NCBI RefSeq assembly: GCF_022063185.1 | Contig: NZ_CP091913.1 | Span: 822,501 to 886,500, forward strand | Origin: Nostoc sp. UHCC 0870 | Lineage (GTDB): Bacteria; Cyanobacteriota; Cyanobacteriia; Cyanobacteriales; Nostocaceae | Direction: 5' to 3' | DNA: 64,000 bases | Shown: positions 16,559-26,062 of the stretch, piece by piece | Layout of the letters: every line of letters starts with the position of its first letter | Position numbering within the stretch: the first letter of the stretch is position 1 | The notes under the pieces: model-generated | Seen by the model: only the letters and a program-made list of their open reading frames with translations | What the model was told of the DNA's origin: nothing | The model's database searches: none | Made by a program: the position numbers and the translations under genes

Positions 16559-18571
16559 TTAACCCAACAATTTTTTAGCTGTAGCTAACACATTATCAAC
16601 GCTAAAGCCAAACTTCTCTAAACAAACGCCGCCGGGAGCAGAAGCACCAAAGCGGTCAATTGTCACAGTATCGCCTTCACTACCTATGTATTTGTGCCAA
16701 CCGAAGCTACTAGCAGCTTCTACAGCCAAACGCTTGGTGACAGCTTTAGGTAAAACAGATTCTTTGTAAGCTGCATCTTGTGCTTCAAATAAATCCCAAG
16801 CACTCAATGAAACTACACGGACTTTCTTACCTTCGGCTGCAAGTTTCTCAGCTGCGGTGACACAGAGGTTCAACTCTGAACCAGTACCCATGAGGATGAT
16901 ATCGGGTGTACCATCGCACTCTACTACTACATATCCACCCTTAGCTACGCCTTCAATCGATGTACCGGCTAAGTTGGGGACATTTTGACGGCTAAACGCC
17001 AACAAAGTAGGAGCGTTATTCTTCGCTCTTTCAATTGCGACTTTGTAAGCACCAGAGGTTTCGTTACCGTCGGCGGGGCGAATCACTGTCAGGTTAGGAA
17101 TCGCACGTAAAGAAGCCAGGGTTTCAATAGGTTGGTGGGTGGGGCCGTCTTCACCTTGTCCGATGGAGTCGTGAGTCATCACCCAAATCGAGCCAGCTAG
17201 AGACAGAGCAGATAAGCGGATAGCAGCCCGCATATAATCGGTGAAGATTAAGAAAGTCGCACCGTAGGGAATTAAACCTGAACTGTGCAACGCCATCCCA
17301 TTACAGATTGCGCCCATACCATGTTCCCGCACACCAAAGTGGATGTTGGGGTTTTGGTATTGTCCTTTCTGGAAGTCGCCCTTACCTTTGATTTCGGTCA
17401 GGTTGGAGTGGGTTAAGTCAGCTGAACCACCAATCAGTTCAGGTAAAACCGCCGCCAATTTGTTGAGACAGGTTTCTGAGTGCTTCCGGGTGGGTAATCC
17501 TTTATCTTCGGGGGTGTAGGTAGGTAGTACCTTATCCCAACCGTCAGCTAGTTTACCGCTTAGGTAACGCTCAAATTCAGCCGCTTCTTGGGGATACTTA
17601 GCCTTGTAGTCAGCAAAGGTTTTGTTCCATTCAGATTCGTAGCCAGCACCGCGTTCTACAGCTTTGCGGGTATGGTTGAGGACATCTTGTGGAATGACAA
17701 AAGGTTCATGTTCCCAACCCAAATTTTTACGGGTTAATGCTACTTCGTCTCCACCCAAAGCAGCACCGTGAATACCAGCAGTATTAGATTTATTGGGAGA
17801 ACCGTAACCGATAGTAGTTGTCACCTTAATCATGGTGGGTTTATCGGTGACAGCTTTCGCTTCTTCAATAGCTTTGTGAATTGCGTCTAAATCGGTGTTA
17901 CCATTTTCGACGTGCAGGACTTGCCAGCCGTAAGCTTCAAACCGCTTAGAAACATCTTCAGTAAAGGCAACATCTGTAGAACCATCAATAGAGATGTGAT
18001 TATCGTCGTACAGAGCGATGAGTTTACCTAATCCCAAGTGTCCAGCGAAAGAAGCCGCTTCACCAGAAATGCCTTCCATGTTGCAACCGTCACCTAGAAT
18101 TACATAGGTGTAGTGGTCAACAATCTTGGCATCGGGTTTGTTGAATTTAGCTGCGAGGTGAGCTTCTGCGATCGCTAAACCCACACCATTGGCAATACCT
18201 TGACCTAGGGGGCCAGTTGTCACTTCCACGCCTGCGGTCATGAAGTTTTCAGGGTGTCCGGGGGTTTTGGATTCCCACTGCCGGAATTGCTTGATATCTT
18301 CAATGCTGACGCTGTCGTAGCCTGTCAGATAGAGCAGGGCATACTGCAACATCGAACCGTGACCAGCAGACAGAACAAAGCGATCGCGGTTAAACCACTT
18401 GGGGTTTTTGGGGTTAAACCGCATAAAGCGATCCCAGAGTACGAAAGCCATCGGAGCTGCGCCCATCGGCAGTCCTGGGTGTCCCGATTTTGCCTTTTCT
18501 ATAGCATCAACAGCTAAGAAACGAATCGAATTAATACAAAGTTCTTCGAGGGATTGGGTTGCAACAGCCAT
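16559..18571 (-). CDS. tktA: Transketolase
   Basis: The 670-residue enzyme starts [23 protein letters not shown] and carries the thiamine-diphosphate motif [19 protein letters not shown] (about 155-173). The pyrimidine-binding domain has [17 protein letters not shown] with the catalytic glutamate, followed by [16 protein letters not shown]. It moves two-carbon ketol units in the Calvin and pentose phosphate cycles in the cytosol. The order acpP, fabF, tkt on one strand is also found in other cyanobacteria. The 628-base repeat-rich gap to fabF means that tkt probably has its own promoter. Confidence 0.97.
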   Translation of the reverse strand: MAVATQSLEELCINSIRFLAVDAIEKAKSGHPGLPMGAAPMAFVLWDRFMRFNPKNPKWFNRDRFVLSAGHGSMLQYALLYLTGYDSVSIEDIKQFRQWESKTPGHPENFMTAGVEVTTGPLGQGIANGVGLAIAEAHLAAKFNKPDAKIVDHYTYVILGDGCNMEGISGEAASFAGHLGLGKLIALYDDNHISIDGSTDVAFTEDVSKRFEAYGWQVLHVENGNTDLDAIHKAIEEAKAVTDKPTMIKVTTTIGYGSPNKSNTAGIHGAALGGDEVALTRKNLGWEHEPFVIPQDVLNHTRKAVERGAGYESEWNKTFADYKAKYPQEAAEFERYLSGKLADGWDKVLPTYTPEDKGLPTRKHSETCLNKLAAVLPELIGGSADLTHSNLTEIKGKGDFQKGQYQNPNIHFGVREHGMGAICNGMALHSSGLIPYGATFLIFTDYMRAAIRLSALSLAGSIWVMTHDSIGQGEDGPTHQPIETLASLRAIPNLTVIRPADGNETSGAYKVAIERAKNNAPTLLAFSRQNVPNLAGTSIEGVAKGGYVVVECDGTPDIILMGTGSELNLCVTAAEKLAAEGKKVRVVSLSAWDLFEAQDAAYKESVLPKAVTKRLAVEAASSFGWHKYIGSEGDTVTIDRFGASAPGGVCLEKFGFSVDNVLATAKKLLG

Positions 18572-19199
18572 AATCTCTTATTTTTAACGACGGGTTTGTA
18601 CTCTTGGAGCTACTCTTAACGGGGTAGTTTTTAACAGTTATCAGTTATCAATGATCAGTTATCAGCAGTAAATTTTATATTGATAACTGTTGACTGTTAA
18701 CTGTTAACTGCTGGAAGTTCCCCTACAGTATCATCATCCCATTCCCAATTGTGCATGGACAAGCGGGGTATCCTGAGTTTCTGGTAATTAATCAAGCCAA
18801 AAACCAGGTCAACTTGAACCCTTAGCTGATTGGGGAATGACATTTACGATACTGTTGTTGTTTTGATTACGGGATAGCCGATACAGATGATGATTTCAGC
18901 TTCTCAGTAAGAATGGAAAACTTGAAAGTCAAGAAGAAGAATTCAGAACTCAGGAATCAGGATGCAGAATAGAAAAATTCAAGATTTCTGAACTTTGGAT
19001 TCTGGATTCTTCATTCATGTTTTAGATTATAAGCAAGTCGATTACTGACATTATCTCCTAATTTTTGAACTATTCTGTCCCCTGAATTCTGAATTCTGAA
19101 TTCTATTCTGAGTGCTGTTAGCGGCGCGGGGCGTGAGCAGCGTACTGAGTCAGGACTTTTAACTTTTGACTTTTGACTTTTGACTTTTGCGTAGCGGTG
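18572..19199. repeat. Repeat-rich spacer between tkt and fabF
   Basis: It contains AGTTATC units (about 18638-18665), GTTAACT units (about 18684-18710), GAATTCT units (about 19083-19104), TTTGACT units (about 19158-19188) and a CGGCGCGGGGCG segment at 19121. No open reading frame or RNA gene is visible. The part next to 18571 should hold the tkt promoter. Confidence 0.7.
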
Positions 19200-20450
19200 C
19201 TAGGCATATTTTCTAAAAGCTAGGGTGACATTATGACCACCAAATCCAAAGGAATTGGATAAGGCCACATTAACTTTGAGAGCGCGGCTAACGTTGGGTA
19301 CGTAATCTAAATCACACTCTGGATCAAGGTTTTCGATATTGATTGTAGGTGGAATGCGATCGTTAGCTGTAGCTAAGACTGTGGCTACAGCTTCAATACC
19401 TCCAGAACCACCTAACAGGTGTCCTGTCATTGATTTAGTCGAACTGACGGCGATTTTGTAGGCATGATCGCCCAAGGCTTTTTTAATCGCGGCTGTTTCT
19501 GTGGAATCGTTAGCTGGGGTGCTAGTGCCGTGGGCATTGATATAGCTGACTTGATCTGGGGTAATGCCTGCGTCTTTCAGTGCCAATTGGATGGCTCTAG
19601 CTGCGCCTTCACCGCCAGGGACAGGGGAGGTAATATGGTACGCATCACAGGTCATGCCATAACCAACGATTTCGGCATAAATGCGTGCGCCACGGCTGAG
19701 GGCGTGTTGTAACTCTTCCAGAATCAAAATTCCCGCACCTTCACCCATGACAAATCCATCGCGATCGCGATCGAAGGGACGGCACGCATGAGTGGGGTCA
19801 TCGTTGCGAGTGGAAAGGGCGCGTGCAGCCGCAAAGCCAGCTACAGATAAAGGCGTAATTGCCGCTTCACACCCACCACAAATCATGGCTTGAGCATAAC
19901 CGCCTTGAATCATGCGAAAAGCGTCCCCAATGGCGTTAGAACCTGCGGCGCAAGCAGTCACAGTACAGTTATTTGGCCCTTTAGCACCAGTGTGAATTGC
20001 TGTCAGTCCTGCCGCCATGTTAGCGATCATCATGGGAATCATGAATGGACTACAGCGATCTGGGCCACGGTTTAGGTAGATGGTTTGCTGGTCTTCCATG
20101 ACCTTAATACCGCCTACACCAGAACCAATAATAACTCCTACCTGTTCGGCGTTGAGTTCATTAATAACTAACTTGGCATCTGCAACTGCTTGTTTGGCTG
20201 CTGCGACTCCAAATTGGGAAAATCGATCCATGCGCTTGGCTTCTTTACGATCCATGTATTCATGCGGATCGAAATTTTTCACCTCACCAGCAATGCGACA
20301 ATCATGGCTAGAAGCATCAAAGAAAGTGATGTAGTCAATGCCATTACGTGCGCTTAACAATCCTTCCCAATATTCAGCAGGTGTGTTACCAATCGGTGTA
20401 ATCGCGCCAACACCAGTTACAACAACGCGTTTACGATTATAATCTGTCAT
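19200..20450 (-). CDS. fabF: Beta-ketoacyl-ACP synthase II
   Basis: The 416-residue condensing enzyme has the nucleophile in TVTACAAGSNAIG (about 160-172), NAHGTSTPANDSTE with the first histidine, SSTKSMTGHLLGGSGG with the active-site lysine and second histidine, and the NSFGFGGHN end. It extends fatty acyl-ACP with malonyl-ACP. The length is normal for FabF. The acpP gene lies 191 bases upstream on the same strand, separated by a heptamer array, and supplies the carrier substrate. Confidence 0.97.
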   Translation of the reverse strand: MTDYNRKRVVVTGVGAITPIGNTPAEYWEGLLSARNGIDYITFFDASSHDCRIAGEVKNFDPHEYMDRKEAKRMDRFSQFGVAAAKQAVADAKLVINELNAEQVGVIIGSGVGGIKVMEDQQTIYLNRGPDRCSPFMIPMMIANMAAGLTAIHTGAKGPNNCTVTACAAGSNAIGDAFRMIQGGYAQAMICGGCEAAITPLSVAGFAAARALSTRNDDPTHACRPFDRDRDGFVMGEGAGILILEELQHALSRGARIYAEIVGYGMTCDAYHITSPVPGGEGAARAIQLALKDAGITPDQVSYINAHGTSTPANDSTETAAIKKALGDHAYKIAVSSTKSMTGHLLGGSGGIEAVATVLATANDRIPPTINIENLDPECDLDYVPNVSRALKVNVALSNSFGFGGHNVTLAFRKYA

Positions 20451-20489
20451 GACTCAGTAAAAGATGGCGAGAAAGTTGCAAAAAAAGTT

Positions 20490-20637
20490 CTGAGTAGTGA
20501 GTGCTGAGTGCTGAGTGCTGAATTCTAAATTCTGAGTGCTGAATTCTGAGTGGAAAATTTCACTCAGCCGTAGTGTACCGAGTTCCGAGTTAGAAATCTC
20601 ACTCATTACTCATTACTCAGCACTCATGACTCAGCAC
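20490..20637. repeat. GAGTGCT/ATTCTGA heptamer arrays
   Basis: Tandem GAGTGCT units, GAATTCT-type units and, towards 20637, CTCATTA/CTCAGCA units fill the gap between acpP and fabF. Confidence 0.85.
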
Positions 20638-20641
20638 TTTC

Positions 20642-20893
20642 TTAAGCGGATGCGGCAACTTTGCTGTTGATGTAATCCACTGCTTCTTGAACGGTTGTAA
20701 TTTTTTCGGCGGCTTCATCGGGAATTTCGATATCAAATTCTTCTTCCAAAGCCATTACTAATTCCACTGTATCTAGGGAATCTGCCCCTAAATCGTTAGC
20801 AAAATTTGCTGTTTCGGTAACTTTTTCCTCGTCAACACTAAGTTGATCGACAATGATTTTCTTGACTTGTGCAAAGATTTCTGCCTGGCTCAT
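20642..20893 (-). CDS. acpP: Acyl carrier protein
   Basis: The 83-residue acidic protein has the phosphopantetheine attachment motif [18 protein letters not shown], with the modified serine in DSL. It carries growing acyl chains for fatty acid synthesis. The ATG at 20891-20893 ([12 protein letters not shown]) is chosen because AAGGAA stands upstream (TTAAGGAATTTTTATAT). The longer frame beginning at 20962 would add an atypical 23-residue leader. fabF follows on the same strand. Confidence 0.96.
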   Translation of the reverse strand: MSQAEIFAQVKKIIVDQLSVDEEKVTETANFANDLGADSLDTVELVMALEEEFDIEIPDEAAEKITTVQEAVDYINSKVAASA

Positions 20894-21358
20894 ATATAAA
20901 AATTCCTTAACCAACTGCGATAGTCTGCTCTTTATGGGAGACATGGCTTTGAGCATATACATCTTATCGGAAAGCGCGATCGCCCGTATACGTCCTTGTC
21001 CAAAATAGGAATAGAGTGATGTCAGTGCTGAGTGCTGAGTGCTGAGTGCTGAGTGCTGAGTCCTGAGTTGTGAGTCCTGAGTTGTGAGTCAGGAGTTACG
21101 AGTCAGGAGTTACGAGTCAGGAGTTACGAGTCAGGAGTTACGAGTCAGGAGTGAGATTCCCCACTCAGCACCGGCTAAACGCCGCGCTACCGCTAACATT
21201 ACTCACAACTCATAACTTTTTTTAATACTGCTTGTTATCAATTCTGACTCAATTTTTGGCGAATCTCTAAAAAAAATACATTCCCTCCTCAGTATCTCTG
21301 GTGAGAGGTGATAAAACAGTTATCATCGGGGCAGTTGCCCTAAACCAAACTTATTTTT
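20894..21358. repeat. Heptamer arrays between acpP and the HdrB-like gene
   Basis: GTGCTGA units (about 21023-21062) pass into mixed GTCCTGA/GTTGTGA units. A 14-base unit GAGTCAGGAGTTAC then repeats about five times (about 21086-21150). At 21169-21198 there is a 30-base block almost identical to 9557-9586. The remaining part up to 21358 shows nothing recognisable. Confidence 0.85.
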
Positions 21359-22264
21359 ATGCTATCTCAGACACTAAAATATGCTTACTTTCCTGGTTGT
21401 GTAGCTCAAGGTGCTTGCGGGGAATTATACCAGTCAACTCAAGCCCTGACTCAAGCATTGGGTATTGAACTGATTGAACTAAAAAAAGCTGCTTGTTGCG
21501 GTTCAGGGACATTTAAGGAAGATTCGCAACTTTTAGAAGATACCGTTAATGCCAGAAACATCGCCCTAGCAGAAGCCTTAAATTTACCCCTACTGACTCA
21601 TTGCAGTACCTGTCAGGGTGTAATTGGTCATGTTAACGAACGCTTGCAAGATTTTCAAAGCAGTAACCCTGATTATGTCAAGCAAGTCAATGGCTTGTTA
21701 AACAAAGAAGGCTGTCTACCTTATCGCGGTAAAACAGAAGTTAAACATATCCTCTATGCGCTAGTCAGAGATTATGGTTTAGAGGAAATTAGCAATCGTG
21801 TCACCCGTAAGTTATCTGGGTTAAAGTGTGCCGCTTTTTATGGCTGTTATCTCCTCCGCGCCCAAAAGCCTATGCCCGATGAAGACCCTTACAATCCAGA
21901 AGCAATGGAAAATGTCTTTCGGGCGGTGGGTGCAACACCAATTTATTATCGTGGTCGGACTCAATGTTGTGGCTGGCCTCTTTCTAGCTATGCGACTACC
22001 CAATCTTTCCAGATGGCTGGGATGCACATTCAAGACGCTTTAACTGCTGGTGCTGATTGTTTAGTAACCCCTTGTCCTCTGTGTCATCTAAATTTAGATT
22101 CTCGTCAACCAGAGGTAGAAAAAGTAATTGGGCAAAAATTAGGTTTGCCTGTGTTACATTTACCCCAGTTAATTGCTTTGGCATTAGGTGTTAGCCCTAA
22201 AGAATTGGGTTTAGAACGGCATATTGTTTCGACAAAACCCGTTTTAGAAAAGTTGGGATTTTGA
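21359..22264 (+). CDS. Heterodisulfide reductase subunit B-like CCG-domain protein
   Basis: The 301-residue protein has two complete CCG domains. The first has CVAQGAC, ACCGSG and HCSTC. The second has CAAFYGC, QCCGWPL and TPCPLC. In HdrB these bind noncubane [4Fe-4S] clusters that split a disulfide, and related cyanobacterial proteins resemble the SdhE type of succinate dehydrogenase. No HdrA, HdrC or succinate dehydrogenase genes are beside it, so the partner is unknown. It is probably a cytosolic or membrane-associated redox protein. The ATG at 21359 gives the usual N-terminus (YFPGC). Confidence 0.85.
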   Translation: MLSQTLKYAYFPGCVAQGACGELYQSTQALTQALGIELIELKKAACCGSGTFKEDSQLLEDTVNARNIALAEALNLPLLTHCSTCQGVIGHVNERLQDFQSSNPDYVKQVNGLLNKEGCLPYRGKTEVKHILYALVRDYGLEEISNRVTRKLSGLKCAAFYGCYLLRAQKPMPDEDPYNPEAMENVFRAVGATPIYYRGRTQCCGWPLSSYATTQSFQMAGMHIQDALTAGADCLVTPCPLCHLNLDSRQPEVEKVIGQKLGLPVLHLPQLIALALGVSPKELGLERHIVSTKPVLEKLGF

Positions 22265-22367
22265 GCAATTGGGGATTGGATGAATCAATTCAAAATTCAA
22301 AATTCAAAATTCAAAATAAAAAACAGTCAAAAGTCAACCAATTTTAGATTTTGAATTTTAGATTTTA

Positions 22368-22429
22368 GTAGGGGCGAGTTCACAGATATCCTCAATTATT
22401 CACGATGATTCGGGTAAACCCGCCCCTAC
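22368..22429. repeat. Hairpin element with 13-bp terminal inverted repeats
   Basis: GTAGGGGCGAGTT at 22368-22380 and AACCCGCCCCTAC at 22417-22429 are inverted copies with one mismatch. The spacing and the GTAGGG ends resemble the element at 297-361. TTCAAAATTCAAAATTCAAAAT units lie just before it (about 22288-22318). Confidence 0.7.
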
Positions 22430-22454
22430 TTCACTTTAATTTTTAATTTTTAAT

Positions 22455-23516
22455 TTATTTCTCCCCACTCTCTATTCCCTTAAACTGACGTTGCAGTTGT
22501 CTAAAAAATTGATACATTTCTGGCAAGCGGCTGTAAATACCAGCAACTTTGAGATATGTCCTGTGGGGAACAGCAGGAGTACCGGAAACAACGTCTCCTG
22601 GTGCAACATCGTGGAGGATACCGCTTTGAGCCGACGCAATTGAGCCATCACCCATTTTCGCTTGATTGGCTATTCCGACTTGTCCAGCTAAAATCACACG
22701 ATCGCCTAATTGTACTGCTCCAGCCATGCCAGTTTGAGCAGCGATCGCACAACCTGAACCAATTTGACAACCATGAGCAATCTGCACTAAGTTATCAATT
22801 TTGGTATCGTACCCTATCCTGGTTTCCCCGACGGCTGGGCGGTCAACGGTAGTATTACAACCTATTTCTACACGATCTTCTAAGACTACATAGCCGGATT
22901 GCTCCATTTTGAACCAACCAGTCCGGGTTGGGACAAAGCCAAAACCCTCTGCACCAATGACAGCACCGCTATGAATGACGCAATCTGCACCGATTTGGCT
23001 ACGTTCTTCGATGGTACAGTTAGCGTGTAAGGTGGTGCGATCGCCTATCTTCACATCGGGATAAATGACGACGTTGGGATGAATAATCACACTGTCACCG
23101 ATTTCTGCTCTTTCCTGAATCACAGCATGGGGGCCAATGTAGACATTTTCACCAATTTTTGCTGTGGGGTGAATGACTGCTGTAGGATGAATTGCTGGGC
23201 TGGGACAGTATGGTTGATAAAATATAGCGATCGCTTTGGCAAATAACAATCTTGGTTCTTTTGTCGCTACCCAAGCTATCCCTCGTTCTTCTGCTTGAGC
23301 TTGTATCGTTTGATCATGAGGCAAAATTAAAGCACTAGCACTTGTCGTATGAATAAAAGAGGCAAATTTTCCACCTTCTACGTAGCTTAAAATACCAGTT
23401 TTTGCGTCTTCAATGGCCGCTACCCCTATAAGTTCTGGGTCATGATTTTGATTGATGTTCAGACTATGGTCGATGGCAATTTCACCGAATTGGTGTATGA
23501 TTTCGCTGAATTTCAT
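22455..23516 (-). CDS. lpxD: UDP-3-O-acylglucosamine N-acyltransferase
   Basis: The 353-residue protein starts MKFSEIIHQFGEIA. It has an N-terminal uridine-binding region (about 1-100), a left-handed beta helix of hexapeptide repeats (about 105-310, such as IGENVYIGPHAVIQ) and a helical C-terminus. LQIAHGCQIG-type sequence (NLVQIAHGCQIGSG) carries the catalytic histidine. LpxD adds the N-linked acyl chain in lipid A synthesis. ATG 23514-23516 is chosen over an upstream start at 23582, which would add an unrelated leader. No other lpx gene is adjacent. Cyanobacteria may carry more than one LpxD-like protein, so substrate use is not certain. Confidence 0.9.
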   Translation of the reverse strand: MKFSEIIHQFGEIAIDHSLNINQNHDPELIGVAAIEDAKTGILSYVEGGKFASFIHTTSASALILPHDQTIQAQAEERGIAWVATKEPRLLFAKAIAIFYQPYCPSPAIHPTAVIHPTAKIGENVYIGPHAVIQERAEIGDSVIIHPNVVIYPDVKIGDRTTLHANCTIEERSQIGADCVIHSGAVIGAEGFGFVPTRTGWFKMEQSGYVVLEDRVEIGCNTTVDRPAVGETRIGYDTKIDNLVQIAHGCQIGSGCAIAAQTGMAGAVQLGDRVILAGQVGIANQAKMGDGSIASAQSGILHDVAPGDVVSGTPAVPHRTYLKVAGIYSRLPEMYQFFRQLQRQFKGIESGEK

Positions 23517-23686
23517 ATTTGCGTATTTATTTAGTAGTTTTCTCGGTAAAAGCAAGATTATACAAATTTTGCAGCAATGCAATTATGCTGGGGCAGACCA
23601 ACAGGGAAAGCCTATCTCTGCTACGCAATGCTACCGCGAACGTACCTTTAGGTCGAGGAGTTGCAATATTTTCACCTCAAATCGTT

Positions 23687-25849
23687 CTAGGAATCTCTTT
23701 TACTACTTCCTAGCAAGTTCAACCGCCTTAAAGGACTAGATAGGAAGGATTGCTTCTCATCAATGGGATAGCGATAATATTTTTCTGTCTCGGTTGTCAT
23801 ACCATTGACTACTAATCCCAGAATGGGTATCCGGTTTTGATTGAGTTCTGATACTGCTCTTTGCAAAGATTCTTTGAGTGTGACGCTGGGGCGTGTAGTC
23901 ATGATGACTCCATCACTATATTGACTCAGGGTGGAAGCATCAGCACAAACCCCCAGAGGCGGCGTGTCAATAATGACTAAATCGTAGTGTAATGCGGCTT
24001 CAGCTACTAGGGACTTCATTGCTTGTGATTCCAGCAACTGCGAAGGTCTACCATGTAATTCACCACAAGTCAAGACAAAAAGGTTCTCAATATCTGTTGA
24101 CTGTGCTGCACTTAGTAATGATCTATTCCCATTAAGGACATCGGTAATCCCTGGTTTGGGAGGTAAGTTAAACAGTGTATGCTGCACAGGTCTACGCAAA
24201 TCTGCATCGATGATGAGTGTGCGGCGAGATAGCATGGCTGCAACAGCACCTAAGTGTGACACCACGACTGATTTACCTTCTCCAGAAATGGTACTGCTTA
24301 CCACGACAATGTGCAATTTGTCAGTGTTGCGAAACTCTAAATTTTTGAAGAGCATCCGGTAAGGCTCAACTAAGCCTACATCGTCTAAGAATTTTTCGGC
24401 TGGTTCGAGGGTGAGCTTGGTAGCAGGGAGGCGTGGTAAAATTCCCAGTAGTGGTAACTTAAGTAGTTCCTCTGCGTCTGCAACATCATAGAGTCTGTTA
24501 TCCATTAACTCTAATAGCAGCACTATTCCAGTAGCTAGAATACTACCAAAGAACATAGCGATAACTAACACAACCGATCGCTTGGGATAGGCAGAAGCAG
24601 TTGGGGCTTGAGCTACTTCGATGATTCTGAGGTTACTTACCTTTTGCACTTCCGCAATCCGTGCTTCTTCTAGCTTGCTTTGTAGCAATTTCAAAGACTC
24701 GGCCGCTTCCTCCCGTTGGCGGGTAAGCATGGTGAGTGGTTGTTGTCTGAGAGGTAATATTGTTAAACGAGCCTGGAGGTCAGTTCTCATAGACTGAACT
24801 GCTCGGAGCTTATTTTCAACTGCCAGAAGCTCCACTTCGTTAGTAATTAGTTGAGTGGTAAGATTTTGACTGATTTGATCAGATGCCACATCAGCAGAAG
24901 AGACGCTTTGATTTTCCGGTGAGACCCGACCCACTTGCTCTGCATATAAACTCCGAATCTGATCTCGCTGTCCTATTAGGGATAAAACTCTGGGGTGATT
25001 CTCTGTAAACTGTAAACGAGCTTCTATGAGTTGAGTTTCTAATTCTGTTAATTTAGCTCTTAAGGCTTTGAGTTGTTCATCTTGACCGCTACGTACTGAT
25101 GTATAGGCGTTGTTGATGTTTTTAGTAGCAGTAAGTTTTCTCAGGGAATCATGCCGCGATCGCGCTTCTTGTACTTGAGCTAATAATATCCGTTCTTGGT
25201 CTTCTATATTCTTTAAACTCTCGACTAAGCTCCGAGTTTGGTCAGTATCTGCAATAACACCACTTTGCTGTCTATATTTAGACTCCGCCACTTCTGCTTT
25301 TTGCAGGCGATTACGAGCTAGTGGTACTTCTTTTTCGAGAAATTGCCTGACTTTAGTAGCTTGTGAGCTAATGACTTGAATATTTTCCTCAACCATCGCT
25401 TGAGAAACAGCATTTAGCACTTCAGCTGCAAACTCAGGATTTTGGTTATAATAACTCACTTCCAGAATGTTAGTAGCCGGTAAAATGCTGACCTTCAAGG
25501 AAGAAGTAATATCTGTAGGTTTTATCTGAATTGGATTGGCACTATTTTTGTTTTGGGAAACAAGCTTTTCTATCGCCTTATCCAAAACCGCCTGTGATTT
25601 GACTAACTCTGCTTGATCTGCTAGGGAGTGACTACCACGTCCTACAACTGAAGGTTGTGTTAAATCACGTCCTAATTCTGAAATGTTCACACCTTTGGCA
25701 TCAACCATCAATCTCGCTGATGTTTCATAAAAACGCGGAGTTACAGCCAGGTAAGCAACTGATGCGCCAATCACAGCCGCTAAGGTAGACAAAGCTGGCA
25801 AACCTCTGCGTTGTAATACTGCTAATAAGGTTGAAATACCTTTTCCCAT
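23687..25849 (-). CDS. Wzc-like tyrosine autokinase/chain-length regulator for polysaccharide export
   Basis: The 720-residue protein has the fused layout of bacterial tyrosine kinases. A Wzz domain with helix 1 (about 15-35) is followed by a long coiled-coil periplasmic section (about 150-400), helix 2 (about 430-450, VVLVIAMFFGSILATGIVLL) and a cytoplasmic kinase. The kinase has Walker A SGEGKS, Walker A' LIIDADLRRP and Walker B DLVIIDTPPLG. A tyrosine pair (EKYYRYP) lies near the end, but there is no long tyrosine cluster. It would control polymer length or export of exopolysaccharide at the inner membrane. Wzx, Wzy and Wza genes are not adjacent; sugar transferases occur at 40907 and 49416. 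Confidence 0.9.
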   Translation of the reverse strand: MGKGISTLLAVLQRRGLPALSTLAAVIGASVAYLAVTPRFYETSARLMVDAKGVNISELGRDLTQPSVVGRGSHSLADQAELVKSQAVLDKAIEKLVSQNKNSANPIQIKPTDITSSLKVSILPATNILEVSYYNQNPEFAAEVLNAVSQAMVEENIQVISSQATKVRQFLEKEVPLARNRLQKAEVAESKYRQQSGVIADTDQTRSLVESLKNIEDQERILLAQVQEARSRHDSLRKLTATKNINNAYTSVRSGQDEQLKALRAKLTELETQLIEARLQFTENHPRVLSLIGQRDQIRSLYAEQVGRVSPENQSVSSADVASDQISQNLTTQLITNEVELLAVENKLRAVQSMRTDLQARLTILPLRQQPLTMLTRQREEAAESLKLLQSKLEEARIAEVQKVSNLRIIEVAQAPTASAYPKRSVVLVIAMFFGSILATGIVLLLELMDNRLYDVADAEELLKLPLLGILPRLPATKLTLEPAEKFLDDVGLVEPYRMLFKNLEFRNTDKLHIVVVSSTISGEGKSVVVSHLGAVAAMLSRRTLIIDADLRRPVQHTLFNLPPKPGITDVLNGNRSLLSAAQSTDIENLFVLTCGELHGRPSQLLESQAMKSLVAEAALHYDLVIIDTPPLGVCADASTLSQYSDGVIMTTRPSVTLKESLQRAVSELNQNRIPILGLVVNGMTTETEKYYRYPIDEKQSFLSSPLRRLNLLGSSKRDS

Positions 25850-25944
25850 TAACTATACCTTCATTTATTTCAAATCGGACTATCCAGCTTGGTTAAATAG
25901 TATTAACTGCTGAGTATGATACCTGATGACACTTGACTTTATGA

Positions 25945-26062
25945 AAAATAGGTGACAGGTGACAGGTGATAGGGAAAAGGGAAAAGGGAGAATTTTTTCT
26001 CAGTTCCCCATTCCCTATTCATTACTCATTACTCATTACTCAGCACTCGCTACTCAGCACTC
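25945..26062. repeat. GGTGACA and CTCATTA heptamer arrays
   Basis: GGTGACA units (about 25950-25970), GGGAAAA units, and then CATTACT/CTCAGCACT units fill the spacer. The minus-strand flavoprotein gene ends inside the last array (stop at 26050-26052). Confidence 0.85.
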
